NCBI GenBank assembly: GCA_005880605.1 | Contig: VBIS01000145.1 | Location: 1 to 11,438 of the forward strand | Length of the DNA: 11,438 nt | Origin: Chloroflexota bacterium | GTDB lineage: Bacteria > Chloroflexota > Dormibacteria > CF-121 | Direction: 5' to 3' | In this document: positions 1 through 6,219 of the stretch, one piece after another | Layout: every line of letters begins with the position of its first letter | How positions within the stretch are numbered: the first letter of the stretch is position 1 | Translations under genes and position numbers: made by a program | Notes under the pieces: model-generated | The model's input: only the letters and a program-made list of their open reading frames with translations | Database searches by the model: none | What the model was told of the DNA's origin: nothing

Positions 1-963
1 CGGATCGTCAATGACGTCGCCCCCAAGGACCGCGATATCGCCATGGTCTTCCAGTCCTATGCGCTTTACCCGCACATGACGGTCTACGACAACCTATCGT
101 TCGGGCTCAAGTTGCGCAAGACACCGAAGAGCGAGATCGACAAGCGGGTGCGTGATGCGGCCCAGATCCTGGGCCTGGACCCGTTCCTCGACCGCAAGCC
201 GAAGGCGCTGTCGGGCGGCCAACGACAGCGCGTCGCCCTCGGCCGGGCGATTGTCCGCCAGCCCCAGGTCTTCCTCATGGACGAGCCGCTCTCGAACCTC
301 GATGCCAAGCTACGGGTCCAGACCCGGGTCCAGATCCTCAAGCTGCACCAGCGACTCCAGACAACCTTCATCTATGTGACCCACGACCAGGTCGAGGCGA
401 TGACGATGGGCGATCGCATCGTCGTGCTAAACAACGGCATTGTCCAGCAGTTCGACACCCCGCAGACCCTTTACGAGCACCCGGTCAACCTGTTCGTCGC
501 CGGCTTCATCGGTAGCCCGGCGATGAATTTCTTGACGGTCAAAGTCGGTGGCGACGGCCAGTCGATGCTGACCGGCGAGGGCTTCCAGATCCCGGTCGAA
601 GAACGAGTGCTCTCTGATGCCGGTGCTTCGCGCGGCCAGGAGGTCATCATGGGCGTGCGGCCCGAGGACATCAAGGACATTCGCTTCCCCGGCCGTGACG
701 GCCTGCCGAAGATCAATAGCAAAGTCGAGGTCGTCGAGAGCATGGGCAGCGAGATCTTTGTCTATCTCAACATTGGCGGCAAGACGCTGACCTCTCGGAT
801 GGATCCACGCAGTAATGATGTCCAGCCTGGGCAGGCCGTCCAGGTCGCCATCGATACGCACCACCTGCATCTCTTCGATCCCAAGACCGAGAAGGCCCTG
901 GTGAGCCGCGGAGCGCCAGCCGCCGAGGTACCCGCGATCGCCGAAGCTCAGCAAGTCCGCTAA
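1..963 (+). CDS. ABC transporter ATP-binding protein, UgpC/MalK/MsmX type (5' partial)
   Basis: The frame is open from base 1, so the start and the Walker A (P-loop) half lie outside the window; 320 codons are visible. The cytoplasmic ATPase subunit would energise an ABC importer, most likely for a sugar or glycerol-3-phosphate-type substrate. Visible in order, in window residues, are: the Q-loop MVFQSYALYPHMTV (about 15-28), the signature LSGGQRQRVALGRA (about 71-84), Walker B VFLMDEP with the D-loop SNLDAKL (about 90-104), and the switch His in YVTHDQVEAMTMGDR (about 125-139). A C-terminal extension of about 150 residues includes GVRPEDI, typical of the TOBE/MalK-type regulatory domain. Family membership is clear, but the substrate cannot be read from this subunit. 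The permease and binding-protein genes are not in view. The SDR gene follows at once, suggesting a shared transcript. Confidence 0.95.
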   Translation, partial: RIVNDVAPKDRDIAMVFQSYALYPHMTVYDNLSFGLKLRKTPKSEIDKRVRDAAQILGLDPFLDRKPKALSGGQRQRVALGRAIVRQPQVFLMDEPLSNLDAKLRVQTRVQILKLHQRLQTTFIYVTHDQVEAMTMGDRIVVLNNGIVQQFDTPQTLYEHPVNLFVAGFIGSPAMNFLTVKVGGDGQSMLTGEGFQIPVEERVLSDAGASRGQEVIMGVRPEDIKDIRFPGRDGLPKINSKVEVVESMGSEIFVYLNIGGKTLTSRMDPRSNDVQPGQAVQVAIDTHHLHLFDPKTEKALVSRGAPAAEVPAIAEAQQVR

Positions 964-966
964 GCG

Positions 967-1725
967 TTGAATCTCGGTCTGCAGGGCCGGGTCGCCGCCG
1001 TCACCGGCGGCACCCGTGGACTGGGCTATGCGATCGCGCAGAGCCTGCTCGCCGAGAGCTGCCGGGTCGCGATCTGCGCCCGGGACCCACAGCGCCTGGA
1101 AGAGGCCGCGCAAATGCTTGGTTCAGGCGTCTTCGCGCAGACCGCCGACGTAACGGTGCCCGGCCAGGTGGAAGCCTTTATCAGCGCTGCGGCAGCAAAG
1201 TTCGGCGGACTGGACATCCTCGTCAATAACGCCGGCGGCGGTGGCGGTGGCGGCCTCGAAGCACCGGACCGCGAGTTCAGCCAGGTCCTCGAGCTCAACG
1301 TGCTCGCCGGTCTGCGCGCGGCCCGTGCGGCCGTCCCGCTGATGCGCGGGCGCGGACATGGCCGAATTATCTTTATCGCCTCCGTGTACGGCCGGGAGAG
1401 CGGCGGGCGCGCCGGCTACAACCTCGCGAAGGCCGCCGAAATCAGCCTCGCAAAGTCCCTCTCCCGCGAACTGGCGGCGGACAACATCCTCGTCAACAGC
1501 GTGGCGCCGGGGTCCATCATGTTTCCGGGCGGGTCCTGGGAGCGCCGGCAGCAAGCCGACCCCGAGGGCATCGCCGCCTTCGTCAAGTCCGACATGCCAC
1601 TCGGCCGCTTCGGCCGGCTCGAGGAAGTTGCCGCCGTCGTGACCTTTCTTGCCTCCGCCCGGGCCAGCCTGGTGACCGGCGCCAGCTGGACGGTCGACGG
1701 CGGCCAATCCCGCAGCAACATCTAG
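967..1725 (+). CDS. Short-chain dehydrogenase/reductase (SDR) family oxidoreductase
   Basis: This is a 252-aa soluble NAD(P)-dependent oxidoreductase of the classical SDR fold, normal in length. The cofactor motif TGGTRGLG is at residues 13-20, the NNAG motif at 87-90, the structural Asn at 111, and the catalytic Ser139, Tyr151 and Lys155 (YxxxK). The C-terminal VTGASWTVDGGQ (237-248) is typical of FabG-like and sugar or polyol dehydrogenase-like members. The TTG start is the first start after the upstream in-frame TAA, leaves only a 3-bp gap, and places the Rossmann motif at the usual distance. No strong Shine-Dalgarno site is visible, so translational coupling to the ABC gene is likely. A run of seven glycines (90-96) follows NNA. 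The substrate cannot be assigned; the transporter neighbour makes a carbohydrate or polyol plausible, as inference only. Confidence 0.92.
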   Translation: MNLGLQGRVAAVTGGTRGLGYAIAQSLLAESCRVAICARDPQRLEEAAQMLGSGVFAQTADVTVPGQVEAFISAAAAKFGGLDILVNNAGGGGGGGLEAPDREFSQVLELNVLAGLRAARAAVPLMRGRGHGRIIFIASVYGRESGGRAGYNLAKAAEISLAKSLSRELAADNILVNSVAPGSIMFPGGSWERRQQADPEGIAAFVKSDMPLGRFGRLEEVAAVVTFLASARASLVTGASWTVDGGQSRSNI

Positions 1726-1736
1726 AGCGCCCCCTC

Positions 1737-1772
1737 CCCTCCCCCGCTCGCGGGGGAGGGTCAGGGTGGGGG
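1737..1772 (-). terminator. GC-rich hairpin cassette, copy 1 (post-stop repeat)
   Basis: A perfect 9-bp stem, CCCTCCCCC (1737-1745) with GGGGGAGGG (1752-1760), encloses a 6-nt loop and is followed by TCAGGGTGGGGG (1761-1772). It lies between the convergent stop codons of the SDR gene (1725) and the DUF2330 gene (1775), only two bases after the latter on the minus strand. A near-identical cassette occurs at 2963-2995. No T-run follows the stem, so intrinsic termination would be atypical. It may instead be a bidirectional transcript-end or 3'-stabilising element, or a member of a genome-wide dispersed repeat. Confidence 0.6.
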
Positions 1773-1774
1773 CC

Positions 1775-2854
1775 CTACGCCTTGCGAGGTCTCAGGATCC
1801 ACGCCGCCGCGCCGATGACCAGCCCGAGGACCAGCAACGTCGTCGCCGTTCCCATCGGAGCCGTCGGTGCGTCGAGCGGCTTCGTCGCCGCCGTATTGCC
1901 ATCGACGATCGCCATTGGCTCGGTGCCAAAGGGCGCGACCTTGACGACGCCCATCGGCGTGACACTCAAGTCGTACGTCACTTTGTCATCGGGCGCATTC
2001 AGCGTCAGGTAGGTCAGCCAGCTGTCACGGCGCACCCAGCCCATGTTCTTGTCTGTCGACAGGTCTTTATAGAGACCGTCGGTCATCTTTTCCTGGAATT
2101 CGAGGCTGAAGCCCTCGGCGCCCTGCACCTTGGTGCCCACCCCGGAGGCGCCGATCAGCGCCCGCCACTCGCTGGTGTTGACCGGTTTGTCAGACAGAAG
2201 ATACAAATCCGCCTGTACCTGCTGGCCGGCGGCCAGGACTTCGAAAGGGACCCACGGATGCGGGATCTTCATCGTGATCAGGACCGGCGCGCCATCGCCG
2301 AACAGCAGCCGCTGCTGCTGCGCCCGGCCGGCGTTGTACTTCGCCGCCATGAAGATCGGGCTCCCTTTCGCGTACTGCAGGACGTGGGCACGGGTCTCGG
2401 CGTCGACGGCAAAGCCGTTTTCGCTGGCCCAGTCGAGCACGGCCTGACCGCTGCCGCGCAGCACGGTGATGTCGAGGGCCCGAACCTGGACCTGTTGCAG
2501 CACCTCAGCCGAAGCGGCCTGAGTGCGGCTCGCCGCAAAATCAAGCGCGAGGATTGGTGGCTGCGGATGCGTCTCGCGGACGAGCCGCTGGAGCGTCCAG
2601 CCTCCCCCCTCTTCGACCTTCTGGGGAACGGCGGGCAGGGGCACGATCCAGCCGAAGCTGGACGCCTCGCCGCTGTAGCTAAAGCTGGTCATGTAGCGCT
2701 CGACGCCGTCGTGCCACGCCACCAGGGTGGTCGCCCGCTCGAGCCGGATCGCGCCATTGGGGGCGATCAGGCCACCGCAGGCTGCCGCCGGGAGCGCCTG
2801 CGTCAAAAACAGCGCCAGGGTCGCCGCCGCCGCGGGAACGAGCTTATTGACCAT
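1775..2854 (-). CDS. DUF2330 domain-containing secreted, membrane-anchored protein
   Basis: This 359-aa protein has an N-terminal signal peptide (residues 1 to about 26: MVNK, a hydrophobic run, then ALPAAA) followed by the CGG motif that opens DUF2330 proteins. The segment YMTSFSYSGEASSFGWIVP and the following PLPAVP fit the family's conserved aromatic/GxxxFxWxxPxP core. A C-terminal hydrophobic helix, about TTLLVLGLVIGAAAWIL, followed by RPRKA would anchor it with the bulk outside the cell. The family's function is unknown and none is claimed. The ATG at 2854 is chosen because AGGAGG (2861-2866) precedes it by 6 nt; a start 12 codons upstream would precede that site and give a charged leader before the signal peptide. 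Cys27 could suggest lipidation, but no proper lipobox is present. An ECF-like promoter and a leader hairpin lie upstream. Confidence 0.85.
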   Translation of the reverse strand: MVNKLVPAAAATLALFLTQALPAAACGGLIAPNGAIRLERATTLVAWHDGVERYMTSFSYSGEASSFGWIVPLPAVPQKVEEGGGWTLQRLVRETHPQPPILALDFAASRTQAASAEVLQQVQVRALDITVLRGSGQAVLDWASENGFAVDAETRAHVLQYAKGSPIFMAAKYNAGRAQQQRLLFGDGAPVLITMKIPHPWVPFEVLAAGQQVQADLYLLSDKPVNTSEWRALIGASGVGTKVQGAEGFSLEFQEKMTDGLYKDLSTDKNMGWVRRDSWLTYLTLNAPDDKVTYDLSVTPMGVVKVAPFGTEPMAIVDGNTAATKPLDAPTAPMGTATTLLVLGLVIGAAAWILRPRKA

Positions 2855-2860
2855 TGGGAA

Positions 2861-2866
2861 CCTCCT
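2861..2866 (-). promoter_or_regulatory. Ribosome binding site deciding the DUF2330 start
   Basis: On the minus strand this reads AGGAGG, 6 nt before the ATG at 2854. It rules against the in-frame start at 2890 and places the signal peptide at the very N-terminus. Confidence 0.8.
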
Positions 2867-2876
2867 GTTCCTTTCT

Positions 2877-2902
2877 CCCCGCTTTTTCACGCCGGAGCGG
2901 GG
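2877..2902 (-). other. Leader hairpin upstream of the DUF2330 gene
   Basis: CCCCGCT (2877-2883) and AGCGGGG (2896-2902) form a perfect 7-bp stem around a 12-nt loop. On the minus strand the hairpin would lie in the untranslated leader about 10 nt before the AGGAGG site, if transcription begins at the promoter proposed at 2925-2952. Whether it affects stability or ribosome access is unknown. Confidence 0.35.
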
Positions 2903-2924
2903 CCCCGTACGTAGACGTCAGTAC

Positions 2925-2952
2925 TCAGACGCCGACGGGACAGGAAAGTTCC
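2925..2952 (-). promoter_or_regulatory. Putative ECF-sigma-type promoter for the DUF2330 gene
   Basis: The minus strand reads GGAACTT (2952-2946), then 16 nt, then TCTGA (2929-2925). This matches the sigma-E/ECF pattern GAACTT-N16-TCTGA as I recall it from E. coli. The predicted start near 2918 gives a leader of about 65 nt. An envelope-stress type promoter would suit a secreted, membrane-anchored product, but ECF specificities vary between phyla and one match may be chance. Confidence 0.4.
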
Positions 2953-2962
2953 CCTATGGGTT

Positions 2963-2995
2963 CCCTCCCCCTTTGGGGGAGGGTCAGGGTGGGGG
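2963..2995 (-). terminator. GC-rich hairpin cassette, copy 2 (post-stop repeat)
   Basis: The same 9-bp stem as at 1737-1760, here CCCTCCCCC (2963-2971) and GGGGGAGGG (2975-2983) with a 3-nt TTT loop, is followed by the same TCAGGGTGGGGG (2984-2995). It begins three bases after the TAG of the metallo-hydrolase gene on the minus strand, mirroring copy 1. It probably closes the hydrolase transcript before the DUF2330 promoter. No T-run is present. Confidence 0.6.
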
Positions 2996-2998
2996 CAG

Positions 2999-3661
2999 CT
3001 AGTGCGCGGCAGCTCCCGTTCGCTCGAAGGCGTTGACCGGCTTCATGATCTGGACTTTGACTGGCGCCGCTTCCTTGGCGAAGGTCTCTCCATCAGACGC
3101 CACCCCCACGACGAATCCGTAATGGTTGGGGACCGCCAGCTGGGGCTTGATTTTCTTGACCACACCGGCCGCCTCGGTAGCGTTCATCACGTAAGGGTCG
3201 CCGCCGACGCAGATCAGGGCGACGTCCGCCTTGACCTTTTCGATGTCTGGATTCGGATCACCGTCACCCGAGAACCAGTAGCGATGGCCGTCGAGACTCA
3301 GGATGTATCCAACCCAGTTGTTGCTCTTTGGATGGGTCTGAAGCCGATGCTCCACAGTGCTGTAGGCGGGCACCGTCTCGAACTTGATGCCTGCCACGTC
3401 GAGGGAGTCACCCGGCTTGATTGCTTTGACGTTCCCGCCGAGCTTCTCAGCCACGTCCCGTGGAGCGACGAACTGGGTTGTGCCCTTGCGAATCTTGGCG
3501 ATGTCTTCGGGCTCGAAGTGATCGGCGTGGGCGTGGGTGATGAAGACCACGTCCGCCGGCTCCTCCTTGTCTCTCAGGCCCCAGGGGTCGATGTACACTG
3601 TGACCCCTTCGCCCTTCCACTTATAGGCGGACTGCTTGTACCAGGTGAACTTCTCGAGCAT
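2999..3661 (-). CDS. MBL-fold metal-dependent hydrolase (UlaG-like small subgroup)
   Basis: This is a 220-aa cytoplasmic metallo-beta-lactamase-fold protein. The metal motif HxHxDH is HAHADH at residues 43-48. Other likely ligands are His110 (in THPKSNN), the Asp in SGDGD (131-135) and His180 in VPNHYG. The early IDPWG (24-28), the order of these motifs and the length fit the small UlaG-like hydrolases, which lack the extra domains of RNase J or lactamases. The actual substrate is unknown. The ATG at 3661 has a perfect AGGAGG (3668-3673) 6 nt upstream. The YjbQ gene ends 54 bp upstream on the same strand, so co-transcription is likely. The stop codon is followed immediately by hairpin cassette copy 2. 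Confidence 0.9.
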   Translation of the reverse strand: MLEKFTWYKQSAYKWKGEGVTVYIDPWGLRDKEEPADVVFITHAHADHFEPEDIAKIRKGTTQFVAPRDVAEKLGGNVKAIKPGDSLDVAGIKFETVPAYSTVEHRLQTHPKSNNWVGYILSLDGHRYWFSGDGDPNPDIEKVKADVALICVGGDPYVMNATEAAGVVKKIKPQLAVPNHYGFVVGVASDGETFAKEAAPVKVQIMKPVNAFERTGAAAH

Positions 3662-3715
3662 GAGATGCCTCCTTAAGGGGGAGCTGCGGACGCCTGCCGG
3701 ATTTAGGTTACCGCG

Positions 3716-4243
3716 TCAGGCGCCGAAGACCTGGACGACCAGCTGGCGATCGCGCGGCCGGTCGAGCTCGAGCAGGAAGATGCGCTGCCAGCGGCCGAGA
3801 TCCAGCCGTCCATCGCCGACCGGGATATTCTCGCTGGCGCCGATGAGCAAATGCTGGCAGTGAGCGTGGCCGTTGGCGCACTCGTTCGGGTCCATCTCCC
3901 CGGTGCGGCGGCTGAGGTCGTTGTGCTGGTATAGGCCGGCGGCGGCCGACAGCCGCTCGAGCATGGCGCCCATGTCCTGCAGCAACAGCGGCTCGTTCTC
4001 ATTGAGAACGACGGCCGCCGTGGTGTGCTTCGAGAAGACCGAGGTCCAGCCCTGCGAGACCTTGGAGCGGCGTAACACAGCCTCGACCTGGTCGGTCACG
4101 TCGATGAACTCCCGGGCCGCCTGGGTGCGAAAGGCGAGCGTCTCCGCCCAGAAGGTCAGGCCACCCACCCGGCGCACGCGCGCCCCGGCGTGCTCGTCCG
4201 GATCATCGAGCAGGCGGAAAGCAGGGTTGGTTCCGGTTGCCAC
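3716..4243 (-). CDS. YjbQ/UPF0047 family protein (secondary thiamine-phosphate synthase type)
   Basis: This is a 175-aa protein whose residues from about 31 on match the YjbQ family: FWAETLAF, FIDVTDQV (46-53), KHTTAAVVLNENE (72-84), the D/H pair around YQHND (105-109), NGHAHCQHLLIGAS (124-137) and LGRWQRIFLLELDRPRDR (149-166). The His/Glu/Asn residues form a conserved cleft; family members are annotated with weak thiamine-phosphate synthase activity, and the main role is unclear. The family is usually about 135-140 aa, so roughly 30 N-terminal residues are extra. The GTG at 4243 is chosen because GAAGGAG (4251-4257) lies 7 nt upstream; another in-frame GTG at 4270 lacks such a site. It sits upstream of the MBL hydrolase and downstream of the zinc-ribbon remnant. 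Confidence 0.88.
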   Translation of the reverse strand: MATGTNPAFRLLDDPDEHAGARVRRVGGLTFWAETLAFRTQAAREFIDVTDQVEAVLRRSKVSQGWTSVFSKHTTAAVVLNENEPLLLQDMGAMLERLSAAAGLYQHNDLSRRTGEMDPNECANGHAHCQHLLIGASENIPVGDGRLDLGRWQRIFLLELDRPRDRQLVVQVFGA

Positions 4244-4250
4244 AGCGCAG

Positions 4251-4257
4251 CTCCTTC
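4251..4257 (-). promoter_or_regulatory. Ribosome binding site deciding the YjbQ-family start
   Basis: On the minus strand this reads GAAGGAG, 7 nt before the GTG at 4243. It favours this start over the upstream in-frame GTG at 4270 and confirms that an N-terminal extension of about 30 residues is probably translated. Confidence 0.7.
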
Positions 4258-4343
4258 GGACCCGGCACACGCGCGCCGGCTCTCACTCAATTCGAATGCT
4301 GCGCTGAGGACCTTACGCCGGCCCTTACAAACGGCCCCGCTCG

Positions 4344-4613
4344 TTACCGCCTCGTTGCGCGGACCTTATCGAAGCAGTCGCTGCAATACACGGGCCGGCC
4401 CATGGTCGGGGTGAAAGGAACTTGCGCGGGCTTGCCGCATTCGGCGCAGATCACTTCGTGGAGTTCCTTGGCGCGCCCGGTGCCCCGAACGTTGCGATTG
4501 ATCGACCGGCAGTCGGGACAGCGAGACGGCTCGTGCTGGAATCCTTTGGCGGCGTCTTTTGTCTTTGGATCTCAGAGACTTCGCCGGAGTGATCCGTTGA
4601 GCCTTCGACCCAT
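4344..4613 (-). pseudogene. Zinc-ribbon protein with an in-frame TGA and no first zinc knuckle
   Basis: The minus-strand frame ending at TAA 4344-4346 encodes KGFQHEPSRCPDCRS, then ELHEVICAECGKPAQVPF and GRPVYCSDCF. It therefore has three CxxC motifs and matches the C-terminal two thirds of small bacterial zinc-ribbon proteins (pattern GFxxEPxRCPxC...CAxCG...VPFxP...RPVYCxxCF). The family normally has an earlier knuckle with a CxxC and an FTAGEQ-like segment, which is absent in all frames here. Between the TGA at 4572-4574 and the conserved part there is no ATG, GTG or TTG. An ATG at 4611-4613 lies in the same frame, 13 codons before the TGA and about 12 nt after a TATAAT box. The gene may be decayed, read through, started at a rare codon, or damaged by a base-call error. 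Confidence 0.6.
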
Positions 4614-4625
4614 TCCCCGGGCGCG

Positions 4626-4652
4626 ATTATAGCAACGTTTGGCGATAGCCAA
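4626..4652 (-). promoter_or_regulatory. Putative promoter for the zinc-ribbon/YjbQ/MBL direction
   Basis: On the minus strand a perfect TATAAT (4631-4626) stands out in GC-rich DNA. The -35 is weak: TTGGCT (4652-4647) with a short 15-nt spacer. A start near 4619 would lie a few bases before the ATG at 4613, giving an almost leaderless transcript. The 16-bp palindrome at 4638-4653 overlaps the -35 and spacer. Confidence 0.5.
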
Positions 4653-4653
4653 A
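4638..4653. promoter_or_regulatory. Palindromic putative operator
   Basis: TTTGGC-GATA-GCCAAA is a perfect 6-4-6 inverted repeat in the 68-bp space between the divergent ATG at 4613 and GTG at 4682. It overlaps the -35/spacer of the minus-strand promoter, where a dimeric repressor would act. The regulator is not identifiable from the window. Confidence 0.45.
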
Positions 4654-4681
4654 AGGGGCTTCCCAGATATCCTGCAAACGT

Positions 4682-5062
4682 GTGAGCAAACGGCTCTTTC
4701 TGGTCGAGGACGACCTCTTCTTCAGCCAACGCGTCCGGGCGGCCGCCGCCCGTCTGGGGGTGCCCGTCGAGGGCCTCAGCCCGGCCGCTGCCCGATCGCG
4801 GGCCTGGCAGCCGGCCGAGGTCGTCGTGCTACAGGCCACCCTGCGGCCGGATCGGCAGCTCGACCTGGTCGGCGAACTGGCGGGGCGCCAGCCGCCCCCC
4901 GTCGTCGTCGCCGTCACCGGCCACCTGGAGACGGCACTACGACAGCGGCTCAAGGCCGTCGGTGCAGTGCTGGCTGCCCACTCCGCCATGGACCGCGTCC
5001 TTGCCCGGGCGCTGCGCCTCAGTGATGGTGGTGCTGATGCGCCGCCGGATCGCCGGGCGTAG
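4682..5062 (+). CDS. Receiver-like (CheY-fold) protein lacking the phosphoacceptor Asp
   Basis: This 126-aa protein starts like a response-regulator receiver: RLFLVEDD (4-11) supplies the acidic pair at the end of beta-1, and PVVVAVTGH (73-81) looks like beta-4 with the switch Thr79. Where the phosphoacceptor Asp should end beta-3 the sequence is VVVLQATL (47-54), with Gln51 or Ala52 instead, and the conserved beta-5 Lys is replaced within AAHSAMDR (98-105). No output domain follows. It is therefore best read as a stand-alone pseudo-receiver, perhaps a protein-interaction adaptor; the match is by motif order only. The start is GTG with no clear ribosome binding site. It is divergent from the zinc-ribbon gene, and its last 44 bp overlap the 3' end of the opposite-strand permease. 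A chance open frame is a minor alternative. Confidence 0.65.
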   Translation: MSKRLFLVEDDLFFSQRVRAAAARLGVPVEGLSPAAARSRAWQPAEVVVLQATLRPDRQLDLVGELAGRQPPPVVVAVTGHLETALRQRLKAVGAVLAAHSAMDRVLARALRLSDGGADAPPDRRA

Positions 5063-6191
5063 TCGCCGGCTGCTCCATCATCCGCAGCATCTCGAGGCCA
5101 CCGGTCCGTAGGAAGCGCCAACCCAGCAGCGCGAGGATCAACAAGAAGACCACGTTCAGGACGCTTGTGTAATTGAGCGTCGGTCCGGCGACCAGCGACG
5201 TCACCGGATGGTGCGCTGGAACAAACCCCAGCCCCTGGAAGAGCAGACCGATCGCGAGCCCTGCCAACGCCATCGCCGCGTAAGACACCACCAGGAGATA
5301 GAGCGCCATCCGCCCGCCGTAATACTTCCGGTAGATGTCGAGGATTGGAATGATGAGCAAGTCCGCGAACACAAAGGCGATCACGCCCCCAAAGCTGATC
5401 CCTCCGTTCCACAGCACCGCCGCCAGCGGAACATTACCGACTGAACAGACGAAACTCAGCAGCGAAATCACCGGCCCGACCAACGGACCCCAGACCTGCG
5501 ACAGCACGGGATGGCTGGTCAGGAAAAAGCTCTGCCAGAACGAGTTCGGCACCCAGGCCGCCAGCGCGCCGGCAATCAGGAGCCCCAGGCCAATGTCGGT
5601 CCAGACTGACGTCACGTCTCCCCAAAAGTTGTGACTGATGGCGGTCAGCCCCCGGCCGGAGAACAGTCGCTTAAGAAAGGGCCCCTCGGTGATCGACATG
5701 TCCATCTCGGCATGCCCTTGCATCCGTCCCCGACGGCCGTGCTCGACCTGACGCCGTGCCTCCTCGATCATCCCGGGCTTGAGGGTCCAGCGAAACAGTA
5801 GCGCCAGGATCACGATCATCAGCAAGCCGCCGGCAAACTCGGCACCGACAAACGACCAGCCGAGCAGAATCAGCAGGATCAATCCCAGCTCGAAGACCAG
5901 GTTGGTCGAGGCGAACTGGAAGACGATGGCCGCCGGAAAGCTCGCCCCTTTACGGAACAAGGAGCGGGCGATGGCGACGGCCGCGTAGGAACACGACGAG
6001 GAGGCGGCCCCGAACAGCGTTGCCAGCGCGAGGCTGCGCGGTGAGTCGGAGCCCAGCGCTCGTTCCACGGTACGGCGGGAGACCACGGTCTGGACGATGG
6101 CCGAAAGCAGGAAGCCGAGGGCCAGCGGCCAGAACACTTCCCAGAGCATGTCGAAGGCGGTGCTGAGCGCCTGCCCGATGGCCTGGATCAC
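5019..6191 (-). CDS. Permease of the DUF318/ArsP_1 family with a His-rich C-terminus
   Basis: This is a 390-aa polytopic membrane protein with roughly eight to ten hydrophobic helices. Two paired signature loops with cysteines are visible: FGAASSSCSYAAVA (60-73, Cys67) and FVCSVGNVPLAAVLWNGG (247-264, Cys249). Their internal-repeat layout is typical of DUF318/ArsP-type predicted permeases. A charged cytoplasmic stretch (about 140-180) separates the halves. The family includes organoarsenical exporters, but substrates of most members are unknown, and the first motif differs from ArsP. The tail AAHQHHHH (383-390) offers a metal-binding cluster, in keeping with the metal-transporter neighbours. 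The start is GTG with only a weak AGG upstream; a later ATG would fall inside the first helix. The NiCoT gene ends 28 bp upstream, so the two are probably one transcript. Confidence 0.85.
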   Translation of the reverse strand: MIQAIGQALSTAFDMLWEVFWPLALGFLLSAIVQTVVSRRTVERALGSDSPRSLALATLFGAASSSCSYAAVAIARSLFRKGASFPAAIVFQFASTNLVFELGLILLILLGWSFVGAEFAGGLLMIVILALLFRWTLKPGMIEEARRQVEHGRRGRMQGHAEMDMSITEGPFLKRLFSGRGLTAISHNFWGDVTSVWTDIGLGLLIAGALAAWVPNSFWQSFFLTSHPVLSQVWGPLVGPVISLLSFVCSVGNVPLAAVLWNGGISFGGVIAFVFADLLIIPILDIYRKYYGGRMALYLLVVSYAAMALAGLAIGLLFQGLGFVPAHHPVTSLVAGPTLNYTSVLNVVFLLILALLGWRFLRTGGLEMLRMMEQPATTPGDPAAHQHHHH

Positions 6192-6219
6192 AGCGAAAGC
6201 CTAACCCCGAGACGACGGA

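Noticed and set aside
427..1113. Minus-strand open frame spanning the ABC/SDR junction
   Set aside because: It runs antisense to two clear family members with full motifs; no independent support.
1233..1256. GGC/GGT-rich tract in the SDR gene as a microsatellite
   Set aside because: It encodes the Gly run after NNA and is only seven codons; codon-level bias in a GC-rich genome is enough, and the frame is intact.
2774..2780. Lipoprotein signal (lipobox) at Cys27 of the DUF2330 protein
   Set aside because: The residues before Cys are P-A-A-A without the Leu/Val at -3; the CGG is conserved in the family, and a C-terminal helix already anchors the protein.
1766..2914. Long plus-strand open frame (about 380 codons) opposite the DUF2330 gene
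   Set aside because: The product is Arg/His/Asp-rich with no family features, while the opposite strand shows a signal peptide, family motifs, a good ribosome site and a C-terminal anchor. It is an antisense shadow in GC-rich DNA.
3002..3676. Plus-strand open frame opposite the MBL hydrolase
   Set aside because: It covers the hydrolase almost exactly and has no recognisable motif, while the minus strand has HxHxDH and AGGAGG.
4627..5412. Minus-strand open frame opposite the pseudo-receiver and overlapping the permease 3' end
   Set aside because: Arg/Ser/Ala-rich translation in the wrong frame of the permease; no motif.
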